Assembly: GCF_963576545.1 (NCBI RefSeq)
Contig: NC_083639.1
Span: forward strand, 14,232,618 to 14,296,617
From: Limanda limanda
Taxonomy: Eukaryota; Chordata; Actinopteri; Pleuronectiformes; Pleuronectidae
Length of the DNA: 64,000 bases
Reading direction: 5' to 3'
Position numbers and translations under genes: made by a program. The notes beneath the pieces are model-generated. The model was not told the DNA's origin. It worked only from the letters and a program-made list of their open reading frames with translations, and searched no databases. Position 1 is the stretch's first letter. Each line of letters begins with the position of its first letter. Positions 1 through 13,959 of this stretch are shown here, piece after piece.

Positions 1-2112
1 TCCACTTGAGCGCTATCTAAGTTTTTCTTTTGTGACAATAGTAAAGCAATAATTATGAGCCCAACATAGTATTTTCCTCATTAAAATGCTGCTGTGATGG
101 ATGTAGCTTTTACTGAATTTGACTTTAGCCTTTAATTACATTTGAGTGATGCTTTCCTTCAACAAAGCACGATGATGCCGTTGCGGAAGACATAATTAAA
201 CAGCACTTCTAATTAGAAAAGAAGCAATACATGTGATTCTGCTGCACCCTCCTAAAAGGGTTCATTGGATAGAGGCAGGTTGTATAACAAATTCCAGGAA
301 GCATTTATGAATATGGTATATATTTAGCTTCATTCAAAACTGGCCCTGCTCTCATAGCCTGCACCCTTTGTGAGTCATAGTTTCAACATTACCTGAAGAA
401 AACTTGGCACAGCTACTAAGCAAGCGATGGAAAATTAAAAAAGCCCAGTTAGTGCCTATGGGTGAGAAACAATTATGGGTTTGTGTTCATTACAATGGTG
501 TACAAAGGGAATGAAAATTCCTAAGCTAAGTGTTTTACCATCAAAATGCCAAGGGTAAAATGAATGTAATTAAGCCCACAAATACCTCCGGCTTTTGTAG
601 CAAAGCTGTTTTACTGCCTTAACAGCGTGTGAGTACTTTGCTTTACACTAAGTAGTCGATACAAGAGCTTTGGCTGGGAATGACTCTGGAGTCAATCATG
701 TATAAGGCAACATGTCACTGTATCATGTTTCATATTTGTTTCTCAGTTCTGCGATACTATTAATTAAGACATTCTAATGAATTTAAGTCTCCATAAATAA
801 AAGATTTGTGGTTGTAGAGTTCTTCCATTACAGAACAGGGCTGTGTCACAGGGTAAGAATCACAGTTTCCTTCTCTTTTAATAGTTTGAAATCCATATTT
901 TACAATAAATGTAGTGAAACTTACTTTGTACATGAGGTGATGATGCGGTAAAGGTCAACCCTTATATTTTATAAATCACGAAAGACAAAGATTCTGCCAA
1001 CTTTCATGAACCAGGAGCGGGCCTACAATTGTCACTGACAATTGTTGTCACTGACAACAATAATACAACCTTTTAAAAATATGTTCCTGAAGAGTCATTG
1101 CAGTACAAACCAAGGTTTGTTATGTCTGGCACATATCAGGAAGTTCCAGTGAACATAAGGCGCTACTGCACCATTCATATCACCCTCAGGATATTTGGAC
1201 CGAGTTTAAACTGTTTGGGCGTCAGCGCTCGTGTGAAAACGGCAACTCAACTGAATTTGTCAAACAGTGAATGACGCTCTCGAGGACTAGCGTGTGTTTT
1301 TGTGTGTGTGTGTGTGTATGTACTGTCTTTTGTTTAGTGTGGTGGTTGTTGGTGAACATTTTGTATTTGTCTGACATGGAGTATTAATAAGCAGATGTCA
1401 GAGCCACAGCAACGGTGAGTAAAAACACTTGTGAGTTTAAGAGGAACAACAGAAATCTCTAAAGCTATGAGCCTATTAGACACAGCATGTTTCATGTGGA
1501 CTTTGTTATCCTATCAAACCCGCACTCAAGGCATGCCCTTATATCTGAGCTCTACATTTCCCCCAATTGAAAACATCTTCATTGAGATACATAAACAGAT
1601 TTAAAAGTCCTATTTCGCTCTACATTTGGGTCCTGCCTAAGATCTCATTTTCCTCTCTTTGATGTTACGTCCATATTCTTCCTCCTCCCCGGCAACATGT
1701 GTCCCTCGTTACATCACGTCATGCCAACGAACAATCAGATTGTCAAAACACATCTCCAGGCTGGAGAGAAGGGCTGAGAAAAGCTAGCGAGGGGAAGAAT
1801 GGTGGAGCACAAAGTTATCACCGCATTATTACCACAGTAACAGATAGCTCATAGCTAGTAGCATCGCATGACCAGCGGCTCGGAGCCCTCACCCCTAGCA
1901 CCTTCTCCTTGATGTTAACACCGGGGCGCTCTGGGACCAGATTGGGGCGGCTCATTGAGTGACAGCTTCAATAAGGCTAATTACAGTGGGCTGCAGGGCC
2001 CAGTTATGCTGTCTGGCGACTCCACCCATCGTGGAGCCAGAGCGGCCGTGTTAACTATGGTGTTAGACCAAGGTAGGCATCACTCAGCCACCGCTGGACC
2101 TCACAGCTGTAA

Positions 2113-2133
2113 ACACACACACACACACACACA
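2113..2133. repeat. (AC)n microsatellite
   Basis: Uninterrupted AC dinucleotide run of about 10 units in intergenic DNA. Confidence 0.95.
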
Positions 2134-2872
2134 AACAGTGGAATATACACAGACTGCTTCATCATTAGAGTCACGAGATTGTGAACACACGGTTTGATTC
2201 AAATGCAACAGAGGAGACTGTCTTCCTGTAACAGACGACCTTGTATGTTGCCAGTACAAGTTGCTTATTATGACCCACAGTTAGTCTTTATTGTGAAACG
2301 ACAACTAGCAGCCGTACTTCTGACAGCAGCAGAGGAGGACGTTCGGTGATGTAGTAGACCTAGTCCACATCAGGAGGGACAACTGTTGTTGTGAGCCCTA
2401 TAGTCAGTGTTGCTTCTTTTATCCGTGACTCTGCCAAAAGCTTCACCATGTGTTTATTATTGTCATTGTAACTCTGGTACTTTAGCTCCTGTGGGCTGAA
2501 GCTGAGGGTAGAGACAAAGGAGCCACAAGGACTTGTTGTAACAGAAAGAAAAGATGATAATGATGATTTCTGTATGTACACAGTATATCCCCAGAATAAT
2601 GCTGGAACTGTGGGTTATGTTGCCAGCAGTGACTAAACGTAACCACAGCCATTTACTTACACAGTTAATTGTTCTTTAGCACAACTCTAAGGAACTTGTA
2701 CTTTTTTTAGCTGTTCTTATTCATGATGGCAGAATTTAAATATATATATTTAAAAATATTTTAACTGACCCCATAGTTGTTGAAATTATCTCCAGCTCAA
2801 CCAAACAGTACAAAGTATACTAACAATAATAGGAATGATACTTGTGTTGCTGCCACTGCTTCTACAGTCACA

Positions 2873-2901
2873 AATAATAATAATAATAATAATAATAATA
2901 T
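2873..2901. repeat. (AAT)n microsatellite
   Basis: About nine uninterrupted AAT units. Confidence 0.95.
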
Positions 2902-5900
2902 CAATACCGTGTAACTTTTACAGGGGTGATGTTTCAGCATAATACATTTGAGGTGATGATTTAGATGATTTGTATGTTTGTATCATTGGTAAAAACGTCT
3001 CTTCTGGTTTCTCCTCCGAAATATTAAGTTTATATTTTCTAACAGTGAGTGAATTCTCCATTCACAGAGGTGGTTGCAGATGAGGTGGCCCAAGTGGTGG
3101 CGATAAAACATTGTGGGGGAATTTTTGGATAGAATTGTGCTGCATGGAGAGAGTTCAAACTTGTATGATCAGTGTGTCCAAACTAAGGCCTTCAGATTCA
3201 ACTGAACATGCCCTGTTGTTAAATTTAGAGCTATTAAAATCAGATTTCCAAGCTGTGTCAAACACTTTTGCAGACTTGTTGGGATAGATCTGCCTATTCA
3301 GGATTCTGTTAAATGTGTCATTGAGGCACGTTGTTGATCATTATAGTACATTGTAATTACTGTTTGTACAATGCCTCTCATTACATGAAACTTTAGTTTA
3401 CTCAAAAAGCTGTAGTTTTTCTGTCACCTCAACTAGTCAGACTGTGAAGATATTTAAAGCTTCTGTGTGAGACACCACAGGTTTTTCTTTATTCATCAAA
3501 CTCACCTCAGAAGGGTCACATGACTTTGAAGACGCCGGTCAGCCAGCATGGCAAGACGGTGATGTTTGGGCAGTGGGTCGGCCGGCGTGGGAGGCTCATT
3601 CCACAGTGGAGCCAGGACTGTTTAGAGGCCAGTTGTGTCTGGAGTCTCTCAGGTCACTTTAATATCAGCCCAAGGCCTTGAATCTGCCCCCATGTCGCTC
3701 CAGCAATTACAGGAGAATCTCCCTGGTCCCTCTTCCTCCCCTCCCTCCCTCTGCTGGTGTCTGCACCACAACATTGTTTCTTCTAAACTCTCACATTCCT
3801 CTTCTTTCATTGTGTTTTCTGTTTCACATCTTATTGAAACATTAAACACGAGTAATGCTAAACACAAAGTATGCGATAATAGTCCACACAAAATCCTATT
3901 TACTACACATGCAAACATGGCAGTTCCACAGGAGATTCCAGTGAAAACTGTTAATCCCGGGTCTATCGTGAGCCTTTTCAATCATTTCAATCTTAACCCA
4001 CTGTTTACTCTTTCATTGATCTGCCAGTAAACCGAGTTCCTGTCTGTGTATTTGTGTTTAAGCACACACAAGCCATCCCCGTGAGCTTGCGTGTATACAA
4101 TAATGCTTTTAGGGGATTGGGCCCTGCGTTGGGCCTTTTAACTTCAGTCAGCGCTGCATCCTGATATCCTGGTGTGACTGGTTTGAGGGGGTAATTCACT
4201 CCACCAGGAACACAGGCTTTTAGAGGTTCCACATGTGCCTTGGCACCAGACAGAAGAGAGGCCGGTAGGTTTCATTAATTGTGGCAACATTCCTGTAGCG
4301 TTGTCAGGCGGTTTTATTAGTATTAGCTTTGCCTGCAGGCTGTCATTATGCCTCATTTAGAGCCCAAACCCTTCCCATGGCTGTCAGGTCATAACCGTAT
4401 GAGAATATTGTTAACCACTCACACAACCCTAATAATCAAATCAATAAAGTCAGTTCAAGATTGTGAACTAATTGATTAAATGAGACAAACTTTAAACAAA
4501 CCACTCAATACATTGAAATGAAATTACTTTTAAAAAAGATGTGTTCCTAATTAGTAAAACAACATAAAACTGTGTCACAAAATCTCACGGTCTGAACAAC
4601 AAATTGCTAACAAGGATTTGGAAGCAAACTGCGTGTTCATAATATGCTCTTTTACAGAGATTCAGTCACACAAATATTTGCAGGTTTTCCTTGTCAACCT
4701 TCCCAGAAAAATGTCAAACGCTCCTTTAATCCAAGCAGCTCACTGGGAGGATTCATTGGAGCAATCATCCTAATAACAGTAAATCCACGATAATTGACAT
4801 GTCAAAATTACTTTAAAAAATTGTCTTTTTTTCTCTTGACAGAGGCCTTTTAAATGGGCTGAGATGGTCCAGCAGGTTGAAAATGAAAAACAGATTGATT
4901 TGCTGCAGCAGGTATTAACCCCACCTCTGGTTCGACCTCCTCAGGTCAGCACCGGGCTACTGAAACAGTCGCGCTGCTGACTTTGGTTTGATGTGCGCCT
5001 GTTGACAAGGTCAGCTGTAACTGGCTGAGAGGTTGACATGACTGACTGCAAAGCACTCCTGACTCATCTGCGCAATCATTTGTCAGCATGTCATGTTGCT
5101 CAAAATGAGAGTTGGCTGGAAAATAAAAGTCCCAAAAACCATTTTCAGTTTTTAAAAATGTCAATGTAACATTTTTATAATCCTCTTCTTACTCCCTAAA
5201 AAATAGTTTTAGACGTGGAACGTGTCTTGTAGGCAATTTAACATGTTTTTGAATAAAAAAAGACACTTTTTGGGTTTTAACTGACACCACGTGACGTATT
5301 GAAGCACAGAAATGTGACTCATTAGTGGTGCTTATTGTGGCTGTCTGGACGTAATTTGTTTGCACCAATAAAAGTGCGTAGTAATTGTTTGTTTTTAATG
5401 ACCATGTTATCCCCGTGGAAGCATGAAATTTTATGTCTTTTTTCCACTGAGACATTCAAAATCACCTCAAGATGAGATAATGAAACTGAATTAAACTTAA
5501 TGGGAAATATATTTTGTTGTTTTACTGTATGAGAGTAAATAGAGCGACTTTGCATGCAAACACATTTTTCAGCCACTTTGAGGAGAATCTTACGAAATCC
5601 TGATGTCGACCGCAGCCACCAGCATGTACATAGCATTCAGTGAGTGGCTGTTAATTCACATTGTACCAGAATGTGTGTGTGTGTGTCTTTTAGTCCTTGC
5701 TCCCTGCTCGCCTGGTGGTTTGCCGTTTCTCTGCGTGGAGCTCAGATGTGAGGAGTGAACGAGGATCACTGCTGCCATCCGACTGCAGATCAAATGCACA
5801 TCAGGAGGCAGCGAGGATGACAAACAGTCAAAACAGAACCTGATCTCAGGGGCAATTACCAGTGTTTGCTTAATCTTTGGAACGTGCTGTCGAAAGCCAG

Positions 5901-6007
5901 GGTCAGGGAAGCCGCCTGACTCTCCCTTTTCTAACTGGGGCGAGAAAAAAGATTATTACTCATGAGGACTTCACAGTTTGACGTTTGGATATGTAGGGGT
6001 AGAGCAG

Positions 6008-6009
<2 letters not shown>

Positions 6010-6050
<41 letters not shown>

Positions 6051-6074
6051 AGAGTGTGTGAGTGTGTGTGTGTA
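6010..6074. repeat. (TG)n compound microsatellite
   Basis: A TG run with a few interruptions (TATG, AGAG), followed by a G-rich stretch. It creates a spurious threonine/histidine open frame on the minus strand. Confidence 0.95.
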
Positions 6075-7668
6075 GGGGGTGGGGAGGGGGGCTTGTGTTA
6101 AGGCATAGTTCTGCTAATCTATCACAATAGAAACAAAGATAAGAGAGACCAAAAAAAGGGACAAGCACACTCAGGGTAAAATGAAGGCATGAATTTTACT
6201 AAATGAAAAACATTAAAATCCCAAACGTCCTGTTGTTCAGTCTGAATTTTCCTGAGAGCTTCTTTCTCTGGGCTTGTTCTCGGTGAACAAAGGTGTGACA
6301 CTGACACTCTCTCACCAGTTTTCTTCATTAACCCCCCTGGCGGTCCTCTCCCAACGATTCTGTTACCTGTTTGTTACCTCAGCATCAATTAAAGCTATTT
6401 GAAACCTCACCCACCCACAGGCTCCCTCCACCTCGCAATTAAGGTGGCGTGAGACTCTGGTTTGCGTCACACTAATTTCGCTCCACATTTAAATGACAGT
6501 GGCGAGGGCCCTCGAGGGTTGAGCAAAGGTCTTTATTACTGAGGATTCATAATTACCTGAAAAGGTAATTGTAACTAATTCCAGCCAGCCCACAAGATGT
6601 TACGAGTTAGTTATTTAGTTGAAAGCTGAGGTTCTCAGCCTCTGGTTACCTATAAAGAGCTGTGCATAATGGAGGGTGTAATGAAGTGTTTTTAAATCCA
6701 TGTCTAAAATGATAATAATAAGTTATATGGATGTGACCCCTGGTCCTGAAATTATAGATGTGTGTTTATGATGATCCTTTAGGCTACGTATCAGTTCATT
6801 CATTGGTTTACTACAAAGTGAATCACTTCTTTCAGGAAATAAACAACTGCAACAAGTAAAGTAGGTCAAAATCCGCCCAGAAGTCAGTCTGTGTGTTTTC
6901 GATACAGCAATTTAAATTTTTATTTTTATTTTTGTTTTCTCTTCTAATCAATTTTTGTTTATCTGAGGCTTCTTTTACAAACTTCAATTTATGTTTCTGG
7001 CGGAATTTGACCTGTTTTAGGAATGTTGCTAATTCCCAGACTTCAGCAATTAACTTGCTTATGTTTATTCTTATCAACAGAAATGATAGTCTGCTACTAA
7101 TACAAGACCGAAGTCATAATAGATAGCCAGTCCAGATACTCCATATCCGCAGCTGCTGTTCCACCAGCTTCTTTATCTCAACACATTTTTTCAAAGAGAA
7201 AAATACAATAATCAAAGGCATTCAATGAAGAGCAGCTCCTACAAATCTTGTTATTAGAAGTTCACTGTAACATGGCTTCTTCCTCCAACACTCTCCTCTA
7301 ATGTGACTTCATTAACCAGTCCTCTCAGTCCTGCTATTGTTACAAACATGTCTGAATTACTCATAATCTCTAGACTGCTAAACTTGAACTAATGTGGAAA
7401 TACAACCAAAGAGAAAAATATTAAACAATATTAGGCTTTTAAAAAAGTAACATATATTTGTGTAAATTTCTGTTCCTGGATTTTGTAATTTTTCTCATAA
7501 CAAATGTGAATTTGATTTATTTTTATAGTCTGGGAGGAAATGAGGAAGTCACTTTCACCTTGGTCTGTGTAAACCTAAATTCATTTAAATTCAGGAAATG
7601 TGACACTTTTTCTTTATTCTCTTTTCACTGTTCTTCCCTCCTCCTGTATAGGGACTGTCAGACAGACG

Positions 7669-7796
7669 CACACACACACACACACACATACTGACACACG
7701 CACACACACCCACACACACACCCACACACACACCCACACACACACACATGCACACACACACACACACACATACACACACGCACACACGCACACACA
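7669..7796. repeat. Compound (CA)n microsatellite
   Basis: About 128 bp of CA repeat with periodic CACC, CATG and CACG variants. The overlapping open frames on both strands are translations of this repeat. Confidence 0.95.
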
Positions 7797-9047
7797 AGCG
7801 TCTTGTGGTCATGTAGTGACTAACCCGGGGAAAGAGAAGAGGTTTCATGCTGACAGGATGTCAGTGCTCAGTGGGAGACGGCTCACTAGTGGGAGCATCA
7901 AAGATCGGCAAAATCAGCTCCCTTCCACCGCAGCCCAGTCACCACATTCCTCCAAGGTGCACATATGAAAGGCAGCGTGTGCTTTGTAGATTCTTACTAT
8001 GAAAAATTGTGCTATCTAAGATCAATTTATGTTCTGTAATATTTCCCCATCTTTTTCACTCTCTTCATCCCTTGATATATTTTGTGAAACATACATGTAG
8101 CTGACCGTGCTCTGTCTAGCAGTACAGCTGTCTTCACTTTGTTCTTTACTGTTTTCATGACTTTGGCAGCAGTAACACAGTGAACCACCATCCTTAAAAA
8201 AATCGCATATACCACTCAGCACATACACTATGGGGCATGTTGTGTGTGTGTACAAGTTGTTGCGGAGAGGAAGGGGAATATAATGAGACATTTATTTGGT
8301 GACAGCTTCACTCACTGTGCCTCTGTTTCACACTTGTATAAAGAGATGCCATAATGGACAAAATGGAAGTTGTGAAAACAGACAGTGCTTGAATTTGAGA
8401 GGCAATAACTTTGAGAGGGGCCGTCACTACTGATATTTCCAGGGATATCATACCTTTTATCTGATTTCGGTCAAATGTGTTAGTTTGCGTTAGTTTGCCC
8501 TCAGACAGTCACGAAGCAGATCCGTTTTTACAACCCTCCCTCCAGACAATCACGTAAAGTAACTTTATTTCATCTAAAGTGGGTTTTTCCCTTTTTGCGC
8601 TTCATGGCCTCACTATTGTATTCTCTCTATTCTCATTCATCCCAAACTGCCCCCCCCCCCCTTCTATTGCTACACAAACCCTGAGACTCTGTTCACCTCC
8701 CTCCTCCCCAAACTGCTGCCGCAAACCCAACTCTCCCCTGCCAAGACCATCACACACCCAAACAGGACCTGCTTTGACTGCCACTTAATTACACACCGTT
8801 TTACTCCACAGTTTACCAGTCAAAAGGAGGGGCCAGCTGGGGGTATGGGAGGGTGGGGGGCTGGAGGTAACGGGGCCCCAGTATCCTCTCCATCAATGTC
8901 GGCAGGCCCAACAAAGGGCCCCATGACAGAGGATGAGTAGTTGTAATGCCGCGGCCGTGCCTGCCGCTCAGAGTCACCCCATTCCTAATTGCCCTCAGAG
9001 ATGGCAGATAATGGAGGAGCTTTGAAGTAAAAATGGCCCCTAATGAG

Positions 9048-9081
9048 CGAGAGAGAGAGGGAGAGAGAGAGAGAGAGAGAG
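9048..9081. repeat. (GA)n purine tract
   Basis: Nearly pure GA run with one GGGA interruption; a homopurine tract that could adopt triplex structure. Confidence 0.9.
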
Positions 9082-12000
9082 GAAAGAGGCATAGCGAGGA
9101 TGTGTACATGTGTGAAGACTGGATCTGAACCTGTTTATATGAAAGGAGGACAGAAAATGTAAGAGAAATACAGAAGAAACAGAAAGGATGTTTGATGGGA
9201 CGTTACTGTCCTCTTCTCTCTCTCTCTCCCACTGTGCTCAGAGGAGCGAGGACCAGTCCGAGACGGGAGCCTGAGACGGACGCTCAGCAGGGGTCTGCTT
9301 CGTCTATCTTCCGTCCTCGCCTCTTCCTCACCCCTCAGCCTCCAGTTTAACCTACAGGCACCTGTATCCCCCAATGATTGTCTCTCCTTCTTTGACCTCT
9401 TTATATTCTGCTCTTCTTTCTTTCATCCTTTTTTTTTTTTATCTTGCCTGTCTAGGTCTCCCTTTGTTTCCATCCTTCCCTCTCTCTGTGTGTCTCTGAT
9501 GGACAAATGGCCCCACTCTGGTGTCAGGCCCTTCCCATACCAGCAACATGCCTGAGATTCTTTGCACTGTCTCTCATGCTTTCTCAGGACGCCATGGAGA
9601 CTCAAATGATTTACATACAAAGCATTTTATTTTTACTGCATGCTCCTTTTGTCGTGCTCTTTGTGACTTTCTCTTACCTTTTCTTTGATATTGTGATGAA
9701 GCCTTCTCATCCTTTACCTCTCACTGTTGTCAGCAGGCTATAAACTCTGCAGGCCCACAGACAATAAGAGATGCTCAGGATACATGTAATAACTGCACAG
9801 GCAATGATCCATCAGAGAAATGATTATTTACAATTATAATAGATGGTAACCTAAAATAAGTAAATCAATTTCTAACTTTTATTAAGGTAAGAGTTTATGG
9901 CCTTCTGTATAAATATATTTTAAATGATTTTCAAGACTATGTGTGTGCTGAGCTTTTATTTCAATTTCTTATCTCATTACACCCGAATCACAGATCTTTA
10001 CATTTGATTCAACTCAAATATATGCGCCAAGTTTTGTATGTACAAAACTATTATTATTAATAATAATAATAATATAAATAATAATTATTTTTTTAAGGCA
10101 AACCGTCGTTAAACAACAATAATTGACTATGTATATGTATTTTAATGATTATGATACCTTTATCACTATCTTGCTGAAAGTCAGTTACTCGACAACATTT
10201 TTTTATTAGTCTCCCAAATTTTTCACTTTCCTCCCCTAAACCAAACAAAGATTGTTTTGTAAATAACATGTCAATGTTAAGGGAGAGAGATGAAAATAAT
10301 ATTTTTGTTTTCAGTGATATTAGTTTATGTTGATACAATGCTATGCATTTATATAGTGTATATTATGTTTCTTGCTTGAAAACTAAGTAAACCATAACTA
10401 ATACATTTATCAATATTTTAAAAAATTCTGTTTTTAATGGAGAGAAAAATAGATATAATTTTTGAACCCTAATCCAAATTGTCATTTAGAAATCATTACA
10501 GTGGTTACTGTTAGAAACATTCTGGCTTGATGTTTTTAGGAAAATGCTTTTCTCTGTGACTGTGGTCAAACGAGAGGCACAAAGCTATAGTCATTCCATT
10601 TCAAGTTAGACAGGCATATGGAAATTTAAATTTTTTTGTAAATTTGCAATATTTTTCACTGTTTCTATAAAGTCTTAATCTCACATTCAGCTCATTCTAG
10701 CTGCTTTAATGCATCATTAGCACTGCTGTTATCATCCTCCTGTTCTTCTTGTTACAACAGCAAACCAGCTTCCCCTCCTCTGAACTGAAATTACATCTAT
10801 TCCCTGTATTGATTTGAATAAACAGTTCCATTGTCTTTCAAATTAAAAGTCGTCTCTTTGAACTCAGATCGTTGACATCGGGGAGTTCCAGTGGTCTGTG
10901 ATATGACTTGTCCTGTGTTACACAACAAAACACAACCTGCCTGAATAATGAAGCTGCCAGTTAACTGTAATCTGACTTTATCAGGCTCCATCAGCCATTG
11001 TGATACTCCCCTCAGCCCTTTGTCTCTTTAACAAGTTGCGTTTTTTTGCTATGGCCTGCCATATCAAAGGGGGGCCTCCTCTACTCGACAAAGACCAGAG
11101 CCAGCAGGGCCCTGCTGAATGACAATGCTCTGAGGAATCAGTTGGTATTTACTGCTGAAGAGGTGGAGTGCATTAAACCAAGAGACTGATTGTTGTTGTG
11201 TTTGCCTTTACTAATTGGCTGGAAGGCAGTGAGCTGCTGATACAAGTCAGAGGGAAAACAGTGATCAGAGGAGGAGACAGGGGAGACAGGGGTGAGGGGG
11301 TGAGGGGGTGAGGAGGGGTGGAAACTGCAGATTAAAACAAATCCACAGTTGGTTGATATTCTGAGGGATGATGAGAACATTAAGGTTGTAAGGACGTGCC
11401 AGACAGTGACGTGTGGTTTAACTTTGTTTATTCAAAACCAAATTACACTGTGTGTATTTATTCCCATATGCTGGATGAGGTCATGACCCACTTTATCGAT
11501 GACTTTGTCTAGTAATTGAATGTCTGCACAACACGTATCGAACCACACAGTGGCGACTGATTAAAAGCAACTTTATTTTAGGAGCATCTACAGTCCAATC
11601 GAGTCTCCTGTCCTTCACAGAAACCTCAGAGACAGTCACTCAGAAATATGAAAGAGGGGAAATGAGGACCAGAGAGACATGGTTCCCTCTAACCACGGGT
11701 ACTTGTCTACTTAGTAATCAGGACAAGCTGTGGGGAGACTTGGCCTAAACTCTCAACCGCAATTTCTTCCTCCAGATTGGGAGACGACGAGAAGGAATAA
11801 CAGAGGGGGAAACGGTGAGCAAACTTTTTTGCTGGACGAGCAGAAAAGTAGCCATCCCTGCAATGTGCTGTGAAAAACGGAGGCAAGTCATAGGTCTAAA
11901 AGGGACGTGCCGTATATTTGTGTGTGAGTGTGTGTGTGTACGGGCGTGTGTGTGCACATTTCTGTGTGTCAGAAACGGACCAAAGGCATGCACCAGTTAA

Positions 12001-13941
12001 TTTTTTGCTGACAAGAGCTGCCCCAAAAACAGAGACGCTACTCATCAACTTTTAGGTCAGAGGGAGCCCAAATTGAGTGTGTGACACACAGCCAAGAGGG
12101 GGGTGGGCTTGAAATCAATGCAACAGCCAAAAAGTTGGGCTCTCAAATGGTCATGGTTGAAACCAGTATTCACAGTGAATTTCCGGCCACAGTGCCATGC
12201 CTAAGTCCCCTTGATTATTTTCTGGTTCAGGGGTTGCCGCATTTCAAAGCCTCCTCTATGGCCATGTGATTCGGTCTGGTTAAGGGGCCTATATGTCAGC
12301 ACAGAAACACACAGAGAAGCTAAAGCGAAATTAAATGTGACTATCAATCACCCAGAGTTCTCAGACTTTCATTCGGGGTGTGGCGGCGGCGTGGACCAGG
12401 ACGCTCGGCGGCCTAACCCTGCGACACTGAGTGGGCTGATATTTGAGTGTGTTTTTGTAAAAGAAGGTTCAATTTGCAGTGAGACTTGGAAATTCTATAA
12501 ACTCCAAAATCCAGGAACCATGAAGCTCAGCTGGTTCTGCAGTGACTGGGTCTTTGTCCTCTGCGAAGATGCTTCAGTGGAAATCATGTACAATCATCCA
12601 CTGTCGAATGGAAAACAACCGTCTGAGTTAAATCTGAAAGTGATCCAGACACAGATACTGACAATAAGTGACAGGCAGAAATGATGATGCTTGTATCTCC
12701 TTTGATTTTGAATTTTAGTTAGTCTTAAATAGAAGAAAGATAATTTTTATTTTTATTCTTTCAGAAAACCCTTTTCATTATATCACATATAGTTTACTCA
12801 TCAGGAGAACTACTCATGTTTTTGGTGAACCGTAACTAAAAGAACCATTTGCAATACATACACATCACGCATCAGTTGGTGGCATTAATACAATAAAAAG
12901 TATTTTGCAGACTCCCAAAAAACATCAGAGGAAGACTCTTTTCACGAGTGATGGCAACGAAGGGGAAATGATTCGGGGCTGGGGATGGATGGGTAGGATG
13001 TAGTAATGAACTTATGGATGTGAACTGCTTTTAGTCAGTGTAAACCGAACTTTGCGTGTGAATTTGCAAAACATCACCACGCAACCTGTGAAAATAGCTG
13101 TATATGTAATAAATTTGTAATTACATTTGTAACAGAAAGGATGTATTTAGGATGTACTATAACTTGATCAATAATCACAGGGTTGATGGTTAAATCCCTG
13201 TCTCCTTGAGCAGGGAACAAGTGTCTGTGTACAAGATCAAGTTTTACCGTGGACCCAGATTAACACACCAGCAGTTTATATGCTAGTTTGCTGCCATTGG
13301 TGTCTGTGAATGGGTGAATTAGAGTTGTTTAAAGTGCTTTGGATAAAAGTATATTTGTGTAATCTACAAAACTGCCACATGCATATTGCTTGTTCCATCT
13401 CACTAACAGTCCAAAATACCACAGTATTAAATTTTAAGTAATTCAAGGTTATTAATTTACTAACTGTTTCTACACAATTAATTTTACTATGCAGCTTTTC
13501 GACCTTCACATTTGCTGTTGATAAAAGTCCGGACAGGTTAATGGTGTTTAGCACGTGGGAGAACATGACCTATCACCTTTTGAGAAAAATTATTGTCCAT
13601 GGGGTCAACTCCTGAAGGACATAAAGGAGAAAAAAGAGAGCATTCAGATTAGTGACAGAGTATCTGTTTCACATAGTCGCTGTTCACGGTGCTCTTGCTC
13701 CTCCCTCCCCTCATGAGACATGAAAGAACGAACCTCATAATAAAATGGAATAAACCATACAAGGTTGAATTATTGTAATTACATGTAATTGAGTGTTTGG
13801 TGGCAAAACCATTTCCTCCTGAGATCCTGCATGTACTTTTTTGAAAATCATGATCACTTTGTTCTTAGCCCCAGCCACCGATTGACCTTCTCCAATTGCA
13901 GTCTTTCGTGAACGGCTGTGACATGAGACAGAGTGGGACCT

Positions 13942-13959
13942 GGGGGGGGGGGGGGGGGG
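13942..13959. repeat. Poly-G run of 18
   Basis: Eighteen consecutive G residues in otherwise AT-rich intergenic DNA. Its exact length is likely to be error-prone in any assembly. Confidence 0.9.

Noticed and set aside
7591..7968. Open frames rich in Thr/His and Cys/Val near 7.6-7.9 kb
   Set aside because: Microsatellite translation; no domain and no splice partners.
12211..12684. 157-codon plus-strand frame
   Set aside because: No recognisable domain, no sensible start context, unbiased composition; most likely chance.
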